A DNA stretch of 17,477 nucleotides from WYEG01 sp049414625 (GTDB lineage Bacteria; Desulfobacterota; Thermodesulfobacteria; Thermodesulfobacteriales; Thermodesulfobacteriaceae). Each line of letters begins with the position of its first letter. Position 1 is the first letter of the stretch. The stretch is from positions 1 through 17,477 of the forward strand of contig JBMSAU010000080.1 in NCBI GenBank assembly GCA_049414625.1, given 5' to 3'. Of this stretch, positions 6,665-13,808 are shown in pieces. The position numbers and the translations under genes were made by a program. The notes under the pieces were generated by a model. It saw nothing but the letters and a program-made list of their open reading frames with translations. It was not told the DNA's origin and did not search any database.

Positions 6665-7897
6665 CTATTTTCCTGAGGCCCTTAATTTCTTCTCTAACCT
6701 AATGCCCTGTATCATCTTAAAGATAATGAATGCGCTCAATGCGCAAGCAACTCCAAGCATAAGGTATCCTGAACAATCATTCCAGAACTTCTCCATTGCC
6801 CTTGCGTGTTGAATAATCTCAGGTTGTTGAGCAAACCAGTTTTCCACAGCTTCTTTATTCATCCATATCCAGTCCCTTACCTGCTCCTTTGGTGATAGCT
6901 TTGCGCCTTCTGTCTGTGCCCACTCAATAAACTGTGGATGGGACTTTACCCAAGCCACCAGCTCAGAAGAATACACAGCCTTATATGTAGATGCAATCTG
7001 CTTGAAAATAACCGACACAGCTGCTAACATCATCGTAATAGCAAAGTAAAGGCGGATCTGTAAACCCTTGACATATTGAGTAGCAAGTGTCCCGAATTGT
7101 GCACCAACAGCTGCTCCTAAAAGCATAATAACCGCTGCAATGAGTTCAACCCTTCCCTTAAGTGCATAAGTGAATGCTCCATAGGCACCTGAAACCATAA
7201 CCTCAAAAAGGTCTGTTCCTACTGCAACCCTTGTGGGTGTACCAATGACATATAGAAGGGCAGGCATCCTAATGAAGCCACCACCAACACCCAAAAATCC
7301 TGCAACAAAGCCCGTGATTGCTCCAACTAAAATGATTATCCAAACAGAGATAGGAAATCCAGCGACTGATAGGTATACCATTGGCGGTATCTTAATGTTT
7401 TGCATCTTTATAGCGAGTGCTGATTTACCTGCATCAGTTATAACCTTTTTTTCTCTAGCAGCTCCTCTTGTCAACTTAATATATTCATAAAGCATGTAAC
7501 TGCTGAGACTAAAGAGCAGTGCAATATAAATATATCTCACTACCGCATCAACCTTACCAATCCTTTCAAGCCACATAATAGTAGTAGCTCCAAGTTCAAT
7601 GCCTATAGCGGTTCCTATAATCATTATAACTCCAAGCTTCAGATCCACATTGCCAAATTTTCTGTGTTTTGCGGTAGCAACTATGGATTTTCCTGCTATG
7701 TGAGCCAAATCAGTTCCAATAGCATAAGCCATTGGAAATCCAAAGACGTTAAGTGCAGGCGTGACCATAAAGGCTCCGCCAATTCCAAAGAACCCTCCAA
7801 TAACACCTACGGTAAATCCTATGAGTATGAGTTTCCATCCCATTATCTCTATGCCTGCGATAGGTAGATAGGTCTTACCCAAAATTGGTATATCCAT
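6665..7897 (-). CDS. TauE/SafE-family membrane permease (probable sulfite/organosulfonate or anion exporter)
   Basis: This is an integral inner-membrane protein of 410 residues with the internal duplication typical of TauE/SafE (DUF81). The first repeat contains GGFFGIGGAFMVTPAL (about 34-49) and the second AGFLGVGGGFIRMPAL (about 199-214), each followed by a G-T-D motif (GTDLAH, GTDLFE). Family members export or import sulfite, sulfoacetate or related anions; the substrate here is unknown. About eight or nine hydrophobic segments are visible. A hydrophilic, Trp-rich stretch of about 70 residues (about 303-374) precedes the final helix (375-398); most relatives of about 250-300 residues lack it. 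AGGAGG (7904-7909) precedes the ATG and overlaps the end of the preceding 48-codon frame. A UspA fragment follows 12 bases later. Confidence 0.85.
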   Translation of the reverse strand: MDIPILGKTYLPIAGIEIMGWKLILIGFTVGVIGGFFGIGGAFMVTPALNVFGFPMAYAIGTDLAHIAGKSIVATAKHRKFGNVDLKLGVIMIIGTAIGIELGATTIMWLERIGKVDAVVRYIYIALLFSLSSYMLYEYIKLTRGAAREKKVITDAGKSALAIKMQNIKIPPMVYLSVAGFPISVWIIILVGAITGFVAGFLGVGGGFIRMPALLYVIGTPTRVAVGTDLFEVMVSGAYGAFTYALKGRVELIAAVIMLLGAAVGAQFGTLATQYVKGLQIRLYFAITMMLAAVSVIFKQIASTYKAVYSSELVAWVKSHPQFIEWAQTEGAKLSPKEQVRDWIWMNKEAVENWFAQQPEIIQHARAMEKFWNDCSGYLMLGVACALSAFIIFKMIQGIRLEKKLRASGK

Positions 7898-7899
7898 AT

Positions 7900-8046
7900 T
7901 TAACCTCCTATGTCAAGTATTTTTCTTAGTAATTTCCCTGATATTTTACCTACCAATAAAGCCACAAATAAACCACCAAGCAGTATGGTAGCTGTAACTG
8001 TCATAGGAATTAATGTTGATACAATAAACTCGATTTCTTCCTCCAA
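7900..8046 (-). CDS. Small single-helix membrane protein (48 aa), upstream of TauE/SafE
   Basis: I do not recognise this family. The frame has an acidic N-terminus (EEEIEF), one hydrophobic helix containing MTVTATILLGGLFVALLVG, and a basic tail (KISGKLLRKIL), the layout of a one-pass membrane peptide. It stops two bases before the permease ATG, and its last codons contain the permease's Shine-Dalgarno, which suggests translational coupling. The start is uncertain. I used the TTG at 8046, four bases after the previous gene's stop at 8051. No good Shine-Dalgarno precedes it, and the frame stays open upstream. Confidence 0.45.
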   Translation of the reverse strand: MEEEIEFIVSTLIPMTVTATILLGGLFVALLVGKISGKLLRKILDIGG

Positions 8047-8048
8047 AA

Positions 8049-8219
8049 TTAGTGGTGAATCTCTATTCTTTCGCCTTTTATACCTAAGAGTTTAAAAAAT
8101 AATTCTGTCAAGACTGCAATAGCCACCCCGGTCCCTGACATTGTTAAAACCGTTACTATTGCAAACAATAACGGATTGTTCCTATTAAGCTCAACAAGCC
8201 ACTGATTAATACTTTCCAT
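8049..8219 (-). CDS. Small single-helix membrane protein (56 aa), first gene of the TauE/SafE unit
   Basis: An ATG at 8219 with an excellent AAGGAGGTG Shine-Dalgarno (8225-8233, seven-base spacing from AGGAGG) opens a 56-codon frame. The product has a polar N-terminus (MESINQWLVELNRNN), a hydrophobic helix (LLFAIVTVLTMSGTGVAIAVL) and a short charged tail ending IEIHH. I do not recognise the family. Together with the 48-residue peptide and the permease it forms a same-strand series with near-zero spacing. It could be an accessory subunit or regulator of the transporter; that is inference from position only. Confidence 0.6.
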   Translation of the reverse strand: MESINQWLVELNRNNPLLFAIVTVLTMSGTGVAIAVLTELFFKLLGIKGERIEIHH

Positions 8220-8472
8220 TTTTTCACCTCCTTTTCTATTTCTTTACTTATCCTCTCAAATTCCTTCTGAAATTTATACCTGGCAGTTCTATTAGAATCT
8301 TTTTATATGCAACATCAACAATACTCTGCTAAAAAATAAATAATCTACTATCTTTTTAGCTCATAAAGTAATATGGTGCAAATAAGAGAAACATAACAAA
8401 AGTTGCATCTTAAGGATATTATCATCCTCTAAATCCCGTTAAAATTGGAGGATAACCCAACACATTAATTGT
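8220..8472. other. A/T-rich intergenic region upstream of the TauE/SafE unit
   Basis: Apart from the Shine-Dalgarno at 8225-8233, no gene is supported on either strand; all frames are broken by frequent stops. The minus-strand promoter of the TauE/SafE unit must lie here, but I see no convincing -35/-10 pair. Two small overlapping inverted repeats share an arm: AGGAT (8413-8417) with ATCCT (8424-8428), and ATCCTC (8424-8429) with GAGGAT (8448-8453). Their role is unknown. The right boundary is the duplicated end of the ISL3 element. Confidence 0.4.
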
Positions 8473-8541
8473 TTAAATTATAAAGGCTTTTTTTAAAATG
8501 TCAAGGTTAAATTATAAAGGCTTTTTTTTAAAATGTCAAGG
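8473..8541 (+). repeat. Tandem duplication of the ISL3 element's left end (two copies of 34/35 bp)
   Basis: Two adjacent copies, 8473-8506 and 8507-8541, are identical except for the length of a T run (seven versus eight). Each contains AAAGGCTTTTTTT and AAAATGTCAAGG, the latter resembling the inverted complement of the element's right end. The duplication places two possible left ends, GGCT at 8485 and at 8519, in tandem. Confidence 0.85.
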
Positions 8542-9285
8542 AGCTTATGGTTCAGGTGTTGGGATAAAGGAGGAAGGGGACATAGGTATTGTATTAGTAG
8601 ACCTCAAGAGGCAGGAGGATGGTTACATCTGTAGTGGTTGTGGCAGGAAGGTATTCAGCAAACACAGCTCATGGGTTCAGGAGGTCAGGCATCTTCACTT
8701 ATGGAGATATCTAACGATATTGAAGGCACAATCTGAGAGGTCATTAGAAGGGATAACGGTATTAGGGGTAGATGAGATTTCCGTAGGTCAAGGCCATAAC
8801 TACTGGCATCTTATAAAGATTATCTATGACAAATTTCATGTAATGAGGCATTTACTGAATGCATTAAATAAGATAAGGAAGGCAGAATTCAGGTCAGCAG
8901 GCAAGGAGATGAAAAGGATTCTCACTGGCAGGAAGTTTATACTTCTTAAGAGGATAAGTAATCTAAGGGGGAAGCGAGGAAGGCTCTTAAGAGGCTATTG
9001 AGTGTGAACAATAGGATATATAAGGCACATTTACTTAAGGAAAGTTTTGGGCAGTTATGGTCATATACCTACAAAGGCGCTGCTAAGAGATTCTGGGATA
9101 ACTGGAAGGAACAATTAAAATGGCAAAGGCTTGGGCCTTATAAAAAGTTTGCTAAGATGATAGTGAGCCTTGTAGATGGCATTATACAAAATTCTCCCTA
9201 CTTACACCATGAAACCTCAAAAGTCTTTCTCTTGCATATTCCCAAAAACCCTCTATGAGGGCTTGCACAAATTTTTAAAATAGCC
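8485..9285 (+). mobile_element. Degenerate, internally deleted ISL3-family insertion sequence
   Basis: The left end reads GGCTTTTTTTAAAATGTCAAGG and the complement of the right end (9285 backwards) reads GGCTATTTTAAAAATTTG followed by TGCAAG. The two are imperfect terminal inverted repeats beginning with the GGCT typical of ISL3 elements. The span is about 770-800 bp, roughly half the 1.3-1.5 kb of intact members. It carries only a broken transposase. No 8-bp target duplication is obvious (ATTATAAA on the left, TCACTTTA on the right), so one flank may have been altered. It cannot transpose by itself but might be mobilised if a full-length relative exists in the genome. Confidence 0.65.
8498..9258 (+). 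pseudogene. Broken ISL3-family transposase
   Basis: Frame 2 (8498-9001) contains the N-terminal zinc-finger piece ICSGCGRKV, then joins directly to LEGITVLGVDEISVGQGHNYW (first catalytic Asp). It then joins to YDKFHVMRHLLNALNKIRKAE and KFILLKRISNLRG. Intact proteins have about 100 extra residues at the first join and 50-60 at the second, including another DDE residue, so two in-frame deletions are apparent. Near 8960-8995 the frame shifts: the alternative frame reads EARKALKRLLSVNNRIYKAH and continues LLKESFGQLWSY, LKWQRLGPYKKFAKMI and DGII. The final catalytic Glu region is missing after about 9190. Homology is judged by motif recognition. Confidence 0.75.
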
Positions 9286-9348
9286 TCACTTTATGCTTGA
9301 TTAATTTACAAACCTGTTTTAATGTTGAGTTTAATAGTAGATAAAATT

Positions 9349-10382
9349 ATGATTCAAAATAAGAAATTAGGATTTTTGGAACCTTTTTTAACTCTTTGAT
9401 TTTTTAGCCATAATTTTGGGAGTAAGTTTAGGATATGTTTATCCTGTAATTGCCAACATAATAACTTCTCTTAGCACAGGAACTACATCCATTCCTATAG
9501 CTATAGGACTTATCCTTATGATGTATCCGCCTTTATCTAAGGTTAAATATGAAGAACTATGGAAAATAATCAAACTCTATACATTTCTCGCAAAGCATTC
9601 TCCTTCCTCAAAAACAGAAACAGTGAAAAGTAAGGAGCTAATTAAAGACAAAAAACTCATTCTTTTTTCGTTAATTCAGAACTGGATTGTTGGTCTAGTT
9701 GTTATGTGGTTGCTCGCAATATGGTTACTGCAGGATCATTTTGGCTATATGATAGGAGTGATTTTAGTTGGTCTTGCAAGATGCATAGCTATGGTTATCG
9801 TTTGGAATGAATTAGCTGAAGATGATAGAGGTTTAGCAGTGGTTTTGGTAGCTCTTAATGCTATATTTCAGGTCTTGTTTTATGCTGTATATATTTATCT
9901 CTTTATCACTCTCTGGTTAAAACTTTCAGGCTTTGAGACTGTTGAAGTTAGTGTATCCATCATAGAATCGGCAAAAACTGTTTTTATTTACTTAGGGATT
10001 CCTTTCATTCTAGGACTTTTAACTCGTTATCTAAGTTAAAGTGGCTATTCCTCTAACGATTTACTTTCTTTTTATTTGGTTCATAACCTTTTTTATTGCT
10101 TATACACTGAAAGTGAATTATTCAAAGGCAGTTGCTGTTGCCTTCTCTGCTGCTAGCAACGCTTTTGAGCTTGCCATCGCAGTGGCAGTTAGCATCTGGA
10201 GTATTGGAAGCGATTAAGCCTTTGCCCCAGTAATTGGTCCATTATTGGAGGTTCCAATATTGATCATTTCAGTCAACGTAGCGCTATTTCTTAAAGAAAG
10301 TGGTATTAATTGGGCAATTACCGCGTGCTTCCACGGAACATTGATAAGTAGGGGAACCTGCCTGTCCCCTTTCTTACACTAA
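9349..10382 (+). pseudogene. Broken ACR3-family arsenite efflux permease
   Basis: Three out-of-register pieces together cover most of an ACR3 (arsenite/H+ antiporter) protein. Piece 1 (ATG at 9349) reads KKLGFLEPFLTL and hits TGA at 9397-9399 where the family has Trp. Piece 2, in another frame from about 9404 to TAA at 10037-10039, holds the core: AIILGVSLGYVYP, GTTSIPIAIGLILMMYPP, KVKYEELWKI, GLARCIAMVIVWNELA and NAIFQVLFYAVY. Piece 3 (10041-10382, third frame) has VAIPLTIYFL, AFSAASNAFELAIAVAV, a TAA at 10215-10217, then AFAPVIGPLLEVPIL. About 45 codons between pieces 2 and 3 are deleted. Defects are thus one frameshift near the start, one deletion and one nonsense codon (probably CAA to TAA). 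An intact protein would have about ten membrane helices and confer arsenite resistance. No arsR or arsC is next to it. Confidence 0.85.
10350..10370 (+). terminator. Possible weak terminator hairpin
   Basis: AGGGGA (10350-10355) and TCCCCT (10365-10370) can pair around a nine-base loop, followed by TTCTT. The T tract is short, so intrinsic termination would be weak. It could equally be a dispersed palindromic repeat. Confidence 0.3.
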
Positions 10383-10416
10383 CCTAAATTAAAAACTAAC
10401 CATCTCGCTTTTACTC

Positions 10417-10444
10417 TTTACATCAAAAAATGAGGGTTTAAAAT
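10417..10444 (+). promoter_or_regulatory. Candidate promoter of the CBS-ACT/DUF39/secG operon
   Basis: TTTACA (10417-10422) and TAAAAT (10439-10444) are separated by 16 bases, and the predicted start near 10451 leaves a leader of about 32 bases. An eight-base inverted repeat, TCTCGCTT at 10403-10410 and AAGCGAGA at 10467-10474, brackets the promoter. Its right arm overlaps the likely Shine-Dalgarno (GAGAGATAAGAG), so it could be an operator or chance. Confidence 0.4.
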
Positions 10445-10482
10445 AAATCAAACCAAGAAGTCCTTTAAGCGAGAGATAAGAG

Positions 10483-11079
10483 ATGATGAAGGTTAAGAAT
10501 TGGATGATAACAGATGTGATAGTAGTTAGCCCTAAAGATACGGTGGAATCTGCTATTCAAATTATGCAACAGCATTCTATCAGACATCTTCCTGTGGTAG
10601 AGGATAATAGGCTTGTGGGTTTAGTTACGGAAAGCTCCTTGCGTCCCTACCTTTCTCCCGAAAAACTAAAACTTCCCCTTCGAGAGGTGATGATCATCAA
10701 CCCTATAACCATCGACCCTGAGGCAGACATCGATGAAGCGGCTCGTCTTATTTATAAATATAAAATAGGAGGTTTGCCGGTAATCTCCGAGGGTAAGCTT
10801 GTAGGGATAATCACTATCTCAGATATTCTTGAGGCTTTTATTGAGCTTATGGGTATTCTTAAAGCCTCTTCAAGGCTTGACATCATCCCCAAGGATGATA
10901 ACTTAAACTCTGCCCTTGAAGTTATCAAAAGGGCAGGGGCTAAAATAATTTCTATAGGAATGGACATAACTTCAGAAGGTGAAAAAATTTATTTCATCAG
11001 GGTTGAAAAGACGAACCTTGAAAAGATCGCCCTTGAGCTTGAGGCTGAGGGACACAAGGTTGTTTCTTTTATAGAATAG
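10483..11079 (+). CDS. CBS-domain pair with C-terminal ACT-like domain (AcuB-type regulator)
   Basis: Two CBS motifs are clear. The first is VKNWMITDVIVVSPKDTV with SIRHLPVVEDNRLVGLVTE (residues about 3-60). The second is VMIINPITIDPEADIDEAA with KIGGLPVISEGKLVGIITISDIL (about 68-126). The last 65 residues (LDIIPKDDNLNSALEVIKRA to the end) resemble a small ACT-type ligand-binding domain. Such proteins usually bind adenosyl compounds or nucleotides and regulate a partner. Two ATG codons are adjacent (10483 and 10486). The stop is eight bases before the DUF39 gene. Because some DUF39 proteins carry CBS domains within the same chain, this protein may sense S-adenosylmethionine or ATP and control the DUF39 enzyme; that is inference. 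Confidence 0.85.
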   Translation: MMKVKNWMITDVIVVSPKDTVESAIQIMQQHSIRHLPVVEDNRLVGLVTESSLRPYLSPEKLKLPLREVMIINPITIDPEADIDEAARLIYKYKIGGLPVISEGKLVGIITISDILEAFIELMGILKASSRLDIIPKDDNLNSALEVIKRAGAKIISIGMDITSEGEKIYFIRVEKTNLEKIALELEAEGHKVVSFIE

Positions 11080-11087
11080 TTTGGTGG

Positions 11088-12287
11088 ATGATGAACATGG
11101 CTCAAGAATTCAAGGTTAGAAGAACCATTGAGGAGATAAATAAAAAAATTGAAAAAGGGGAGGTTGTTGTTTTAACTGCTGAGGAGTTTTCCAAGCTTGT
11201 GAAGGAGGTTGGTCCGGTTCAGGCTGCTAAAGAAGTTGATGTTGTGACAACCGGTACTTTTTCTCCCATGTGTTCCTCCGGTGCCTTTATTAACTTTGGG
11301 CATACTGTGCCAACGATTAAGGCTCATCGCGTTTGGCTAAACGATGTCCCAGCCTATGCTGGTCTTGCAGCTGTAGACATATACATTGGTGCCACTGAAC
11401 CACGAGAGGACGATCCTTTGAACAAGGTCTTTCCCGGCCAATTCCTGTATGGTGGAGGTCATGTTATCCATGACCTTGTGGCTGGGAAAAAGGTTCTACT
11501 TCGAGCAACTGCCTACGGGACCCACTGCTATCCTCGGAAAAGCATAGAAATGGAAATCACCTTACAAGATATGGTAAACGCTATTCTTTGCAACCCAAGA
11601 AACGCCTATCAAAACTACAACGTGGCTATAAACCTTGGGGACAAAATACTTTACACCTACATGGGGATTCTTAAGCCTCACCTTGGAAACGCAAACTATG
11701 CAACTGCTGGATGCCTATCTCCCCTTTTAAAGGATCCATATCTTAAAACCATCGGCATCGGGACGCGGATCTTTCTTGGCGGGGCAAAGGGCTATGTTGT
11801 ATGGGCTGGCACCCAACATCGTATGGAGGTTAAGCGAACGGAAAAGGGCGTCCCCATGCAGCCAGCAGCAACCCTCATGGTCGTTGGCAACCTAAAAGAG
11901 ATGAAGCCAGAATGGCTCATCGGCACCTCTCATCTTGGGTATGGTTGTTCCTTGGCGGTTGGACTCGGCATACCCATTCCGATCCTAAATGAGCAGGTTG
12001 CAGAGTGGGCTGGTCTTGGTGATGAAGATATTTTTGCTCAAGTGGTGGACTATTCTTATGACTATCCAAACGGGGTAAAGAGAAACTACGGGTTCGTCAG
12101 CTATGCGGAGTTAAAAAGCGGAAAGATATACATCTTAGGAAAGGAAGTCCCAACCGTGCCCATAACAAGCCTGATTAAATCGAGGCAGATTGCGGAAATC
12201 TTAAAGGAATGGATAAAGAACGGAGAGATGAAGCTTACAGAGCCAGTAGCACCCCTCCCAGGTGCAGAGCTTTTCCCAATGAGGTAG
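11088..12287 (+). CDS. Homocysteine biosynthesis protein (DUF39; L-aspartate semialdehyde sulfurtransferase family)
   Basis: The 399-residue protein matches the DUF39/HcyBio family, which in methanogens and sulfate reducers converts aspartate semialdehyde plus sulfide to homocysteine without O-acetyl- or O-succinylhomoserine. Characteristic segments are SPMCSSGAFINFGH (Cys62), YIGATEPREDDPLN, YGGGHVIHDLVAGK, RATAYGTHCYPR (Cys147), ATAGCLSPLLKDP (Cys209) and GTRIFLGGAKGYVVWAGTQH. The conserved cysteines presumably handle the persulfide chemistry. The protein ends after ELFPMR with no CBS domain, and the neighbouring gene encodes one instead. The usual partner, a NIL-domain/ferredoxin protein, is not in the window. 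Start options are ATG at 11088, 11091 or 11097; GGTGG just upstream favours 11097. Confidence 0.9.
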   Translation: MMNMAQEFKVRRTIEEINKKIEKGEVVVLTAEEFSKLVKEVGPVQAAKEVDVVTTGTFSPMCSSGAFINFGHTVPTIKAHRVWLNDVPAYAGLAAVDIYIGATEPREDDPLNKVFPGQFLYGGGHVIHDLVAGKKVLLRATAYGTHCYPRKSIEMEITLQDMVNAILCNPRNAYQNYNVAINLGDKILYTYMGILKPHLGNANYATAGCLSPLLKDPYLKTIGIGTRIFLGGAKGYVVWAGTQHRMEVKRTEKGVPMQPAATLMVVGNLKEMKPEWLIGTSHLGYGCSLAVGLGIPIPILNEQVAEWAGLGDEDIFAQVVDYSYDYPNGVKRNYGFVSYAELKSGKIYILGKEVPTVPITSLIKSRQIAEILKEWIKNGEMKLTEPVAPLPGAELFPMR

Positions 12288-12312
12288 AATTTAATAGGAA
12301 GGAGAAAACCCT

Positions 12313-12651
12313 ATGGAAACATTGCTCATGGTTTTTCAAGTTATCTTAGCCATCCTTATAATTCTTATCGTCCTTATCAATGTGACAAAAGGGTCGGAAT
12401 ACGGAGCAGTCTTCAGAGGGGCAGAAGCTATATTTGGCGGTGCCGGTCCTACAAACTTCTTAAACAAAGTAACCATATTGCTTGTGGTCCTTTTCTTTTT
12501 AAATTCTTTAATCTTAACTAAGTATAATTCGATTAAACATAGACCTATTCTACCTAAGGTTGAACAGCAAATCCCAAGTCCCCCTCCAGTGCCCGTACCT
12601 CCAACCCAGCCTCCCATTCCTCAGCCACCGGAGGCTCCTGAAAAAAGATAG
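12313..12651 (+). CDS. secG: Protein translocase subunit SecG, with proline-rich tail
   Basis: SecG is the small auxiliary subunit of the SecYEG channel that stimulates SecA-driven export. The N-terminal 72 residues contain two membrane helices (METLLMVFQVILAILIILIV and LNKVTILLVVLFFLNSLIL) with the conserved cytoplasmic loop KGSEYGAVFRGAEAIFGG and GPTNFLNKVT. The last 35 or so residues are a proline-rich low-complexity tail (PSPPPVPVPPTQPP and more) of a kind seen in several delta-type proteobacteria. AGGAAGGAG precedes the ATG. The stop is two bases before the dxr GTG start. Confidence 0.93.
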   Translation: METLLMVFQVILAILIILIVLINVTKGSEYGAVFRGAEAIFGGAGPTNFLNKVTILLVVLFFLNSLILTKYNSIKHRPILPKVEQQIPSPPPVPVPPTQPPIPQPPEAPEKR

Positions 12652-12653
12652 CT

Positions 12654-13808
12654 GTGAAAAAGGTTCTACTCTTTGGGGCAACAGGCTCTATAGGTCAGCA
12701 AACCTTAGACATCATCTCTCGTTTTAGGGATAGGTTTACCTTACTTGGAGTCTCCGGAAAATCAAAGCTTGATAATCTGCTTGAAATTTCCGAAAGATTT
12801 CGTCCTCCTCTTATAGCTCTTCCTGATGAGAAATCCGTTCGCTACTTAGCAGAAAGACTGAGCTATAAGCCTGAGTTTTTTGTTGGGGATGAAGGCTTAG
12901 CAAGAATGGCAAGCGAGCCCTCAGCCGATGTGGCCGTAGTTGCCATATCAGGAATTAAAGGTCTTATTCCTGCTTACTATGCTTTAAAAACTGGCAAAAG
13001 GGTTGCTTTAGCGAATAAAGAGTCCATAATCGGCGGCGGATTTCTCCTTATGTCTTGCTCTCAAAGCTCAGGAGGAGAGATCATTCCTGTTGATAGTGAA
13101 CATTCAGCCCTTTTTCAGCTTTTACAAAAGGAGGTGGCTTCTTCCTTAAGAAAGGTCTATATTACCGCCTCTGGAGGTCCCTTCATCGATTGGGCTATAG
13201 AGGATTTAGAAAAGGTTACACCTGAGCTTGCCTTAAAACATCCCACCTGGAAGATGGGAGACAAGATTACCATCGATTCAGCAACCCTGATGAACAAGGG
13301 TTTTGAGGTTATTGAAGCCGCAGTGCTTTTTAATCTCTCGCCAGAGAAGATTGAGGTTTTAATTAATCCTCAAAGCACAATCCATGCCTTAGTTGAGCTT
13401 GTGGATGGAACCATTCTTGCCCATCTCAGCAAACCTGACATGAGGCTTGCGATAGCCTATGCCCTTTTCTATCCTGAGAGACCAAACCTTGATGTAGCGG
13501 ACCTCTCATTTAACCCAAGCCTTACGCTTAATCTTTTCTTGCCCGATTTTCAGAAGTTTCCTTGTCTTGCCCTTGCATATTCTGCTTTGAAGCTTGGGCA
13601 TCCTTATCCCCTTATCCTTGAAGCAAGCGATGAGGTTGCGGTGTCAGCCTTTCTTGAAGGTAGGATAAAATTTACGGACATTCCCAAAGTGCTTGAAAAA
13701 ACTCTTAATGAGTTTACCATAAAGTATAATCCCTCTACCGTGGATGAAATTCTAGCCTTCCACGAGGAGGTAAAAAACTTCACCGAGGAGATGATTAAAA
13801 GGCTATGA
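12654..13808 (+). CDS. dxr: 1-deoxy-D-xylulose 5-phosphate reductoisomerase
   Basis: Dxr converts DXP to 2-C-methyl-D-erythritol 4-phosphate with NADPH, the committed step of the MEP isoprenoid pathway. Visible motifs are the nucleotide-binding GATGSIG (8-14), ALANKESI (121-124 for NKES), the metal-binding PVDSEHSALFQ (Asp147, Glu149), TASGGPF, KHPTWKMGDKITIDSATLMNKGFEVIEA (metal-binding Glu218) and NPQSTIHALVE. The 384-residue length is normal. The GTG start lies two bases after the secG stop, with AAAAAAG as a weak ribosome site. The stop overlaps the rseP ATG by four bases (ATGA). Confidence 0.97.
   Translation: MKKVLLFGATGSIGQQTLDIISRFRDRFTLLGVSGKSKLDNLLEISERFRPPLIALPDEKSVRYLAERLSYKPEFFVGDEGLARMASEPSADVAVVAISGIKGLIPAYYALKTGKRVALANKESIIGGGFLLMSCSQSSGGEIIPVDSEHSALFQLLQKEVASSLRKVYITASGGPFIDWAIEDLEKVTPELALKHPTWKMGDKITIDSATLMNKGFEVIEAAVLFNLSPEKIEVLINPQSTIHALVELVDGTILAHLSKPDMRLAIAYALFYPERPNLDVADLSFNPSLTLNLFLPDFQKFPCLALAYSALKLGHPYPLILEASDEVAVSAFLEGRIKFTDIPKVLEKTLNEFTIKYNPSTVDEILAFHEEVKNFTEEMIKRL

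Noticed and set aside
7910..8095. 61-residue plus-strand frame opposite the small membrane proteins
   Set aside because: The minus-strand frames have better start signals and spacing, and the plus-strand product has no coherent features.
8262..8336. Short minus-strand frame ending LIELPGINFRRNLRG as a remnant of another gene
   Set aside because: Only about 24 codons between stops, no start codon and no family match; more likely upstream leader of the 56-aa gene.
8473..8541. The 34/35-bp tandem repeats as a CRISPR-like or iteron array
   Set aside because: There are only two copies, directly abutting with no spacers, and they coincide with the end of the ISL3 element.
9416..10039. 207-residue open frame as an intact membrane protein
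   Set aside because: It begins inside the first ACR3 helix and lacks the family's C-terminal helices, which are found in another frame immediately downstream; it is the middle piece of a pseudogene.
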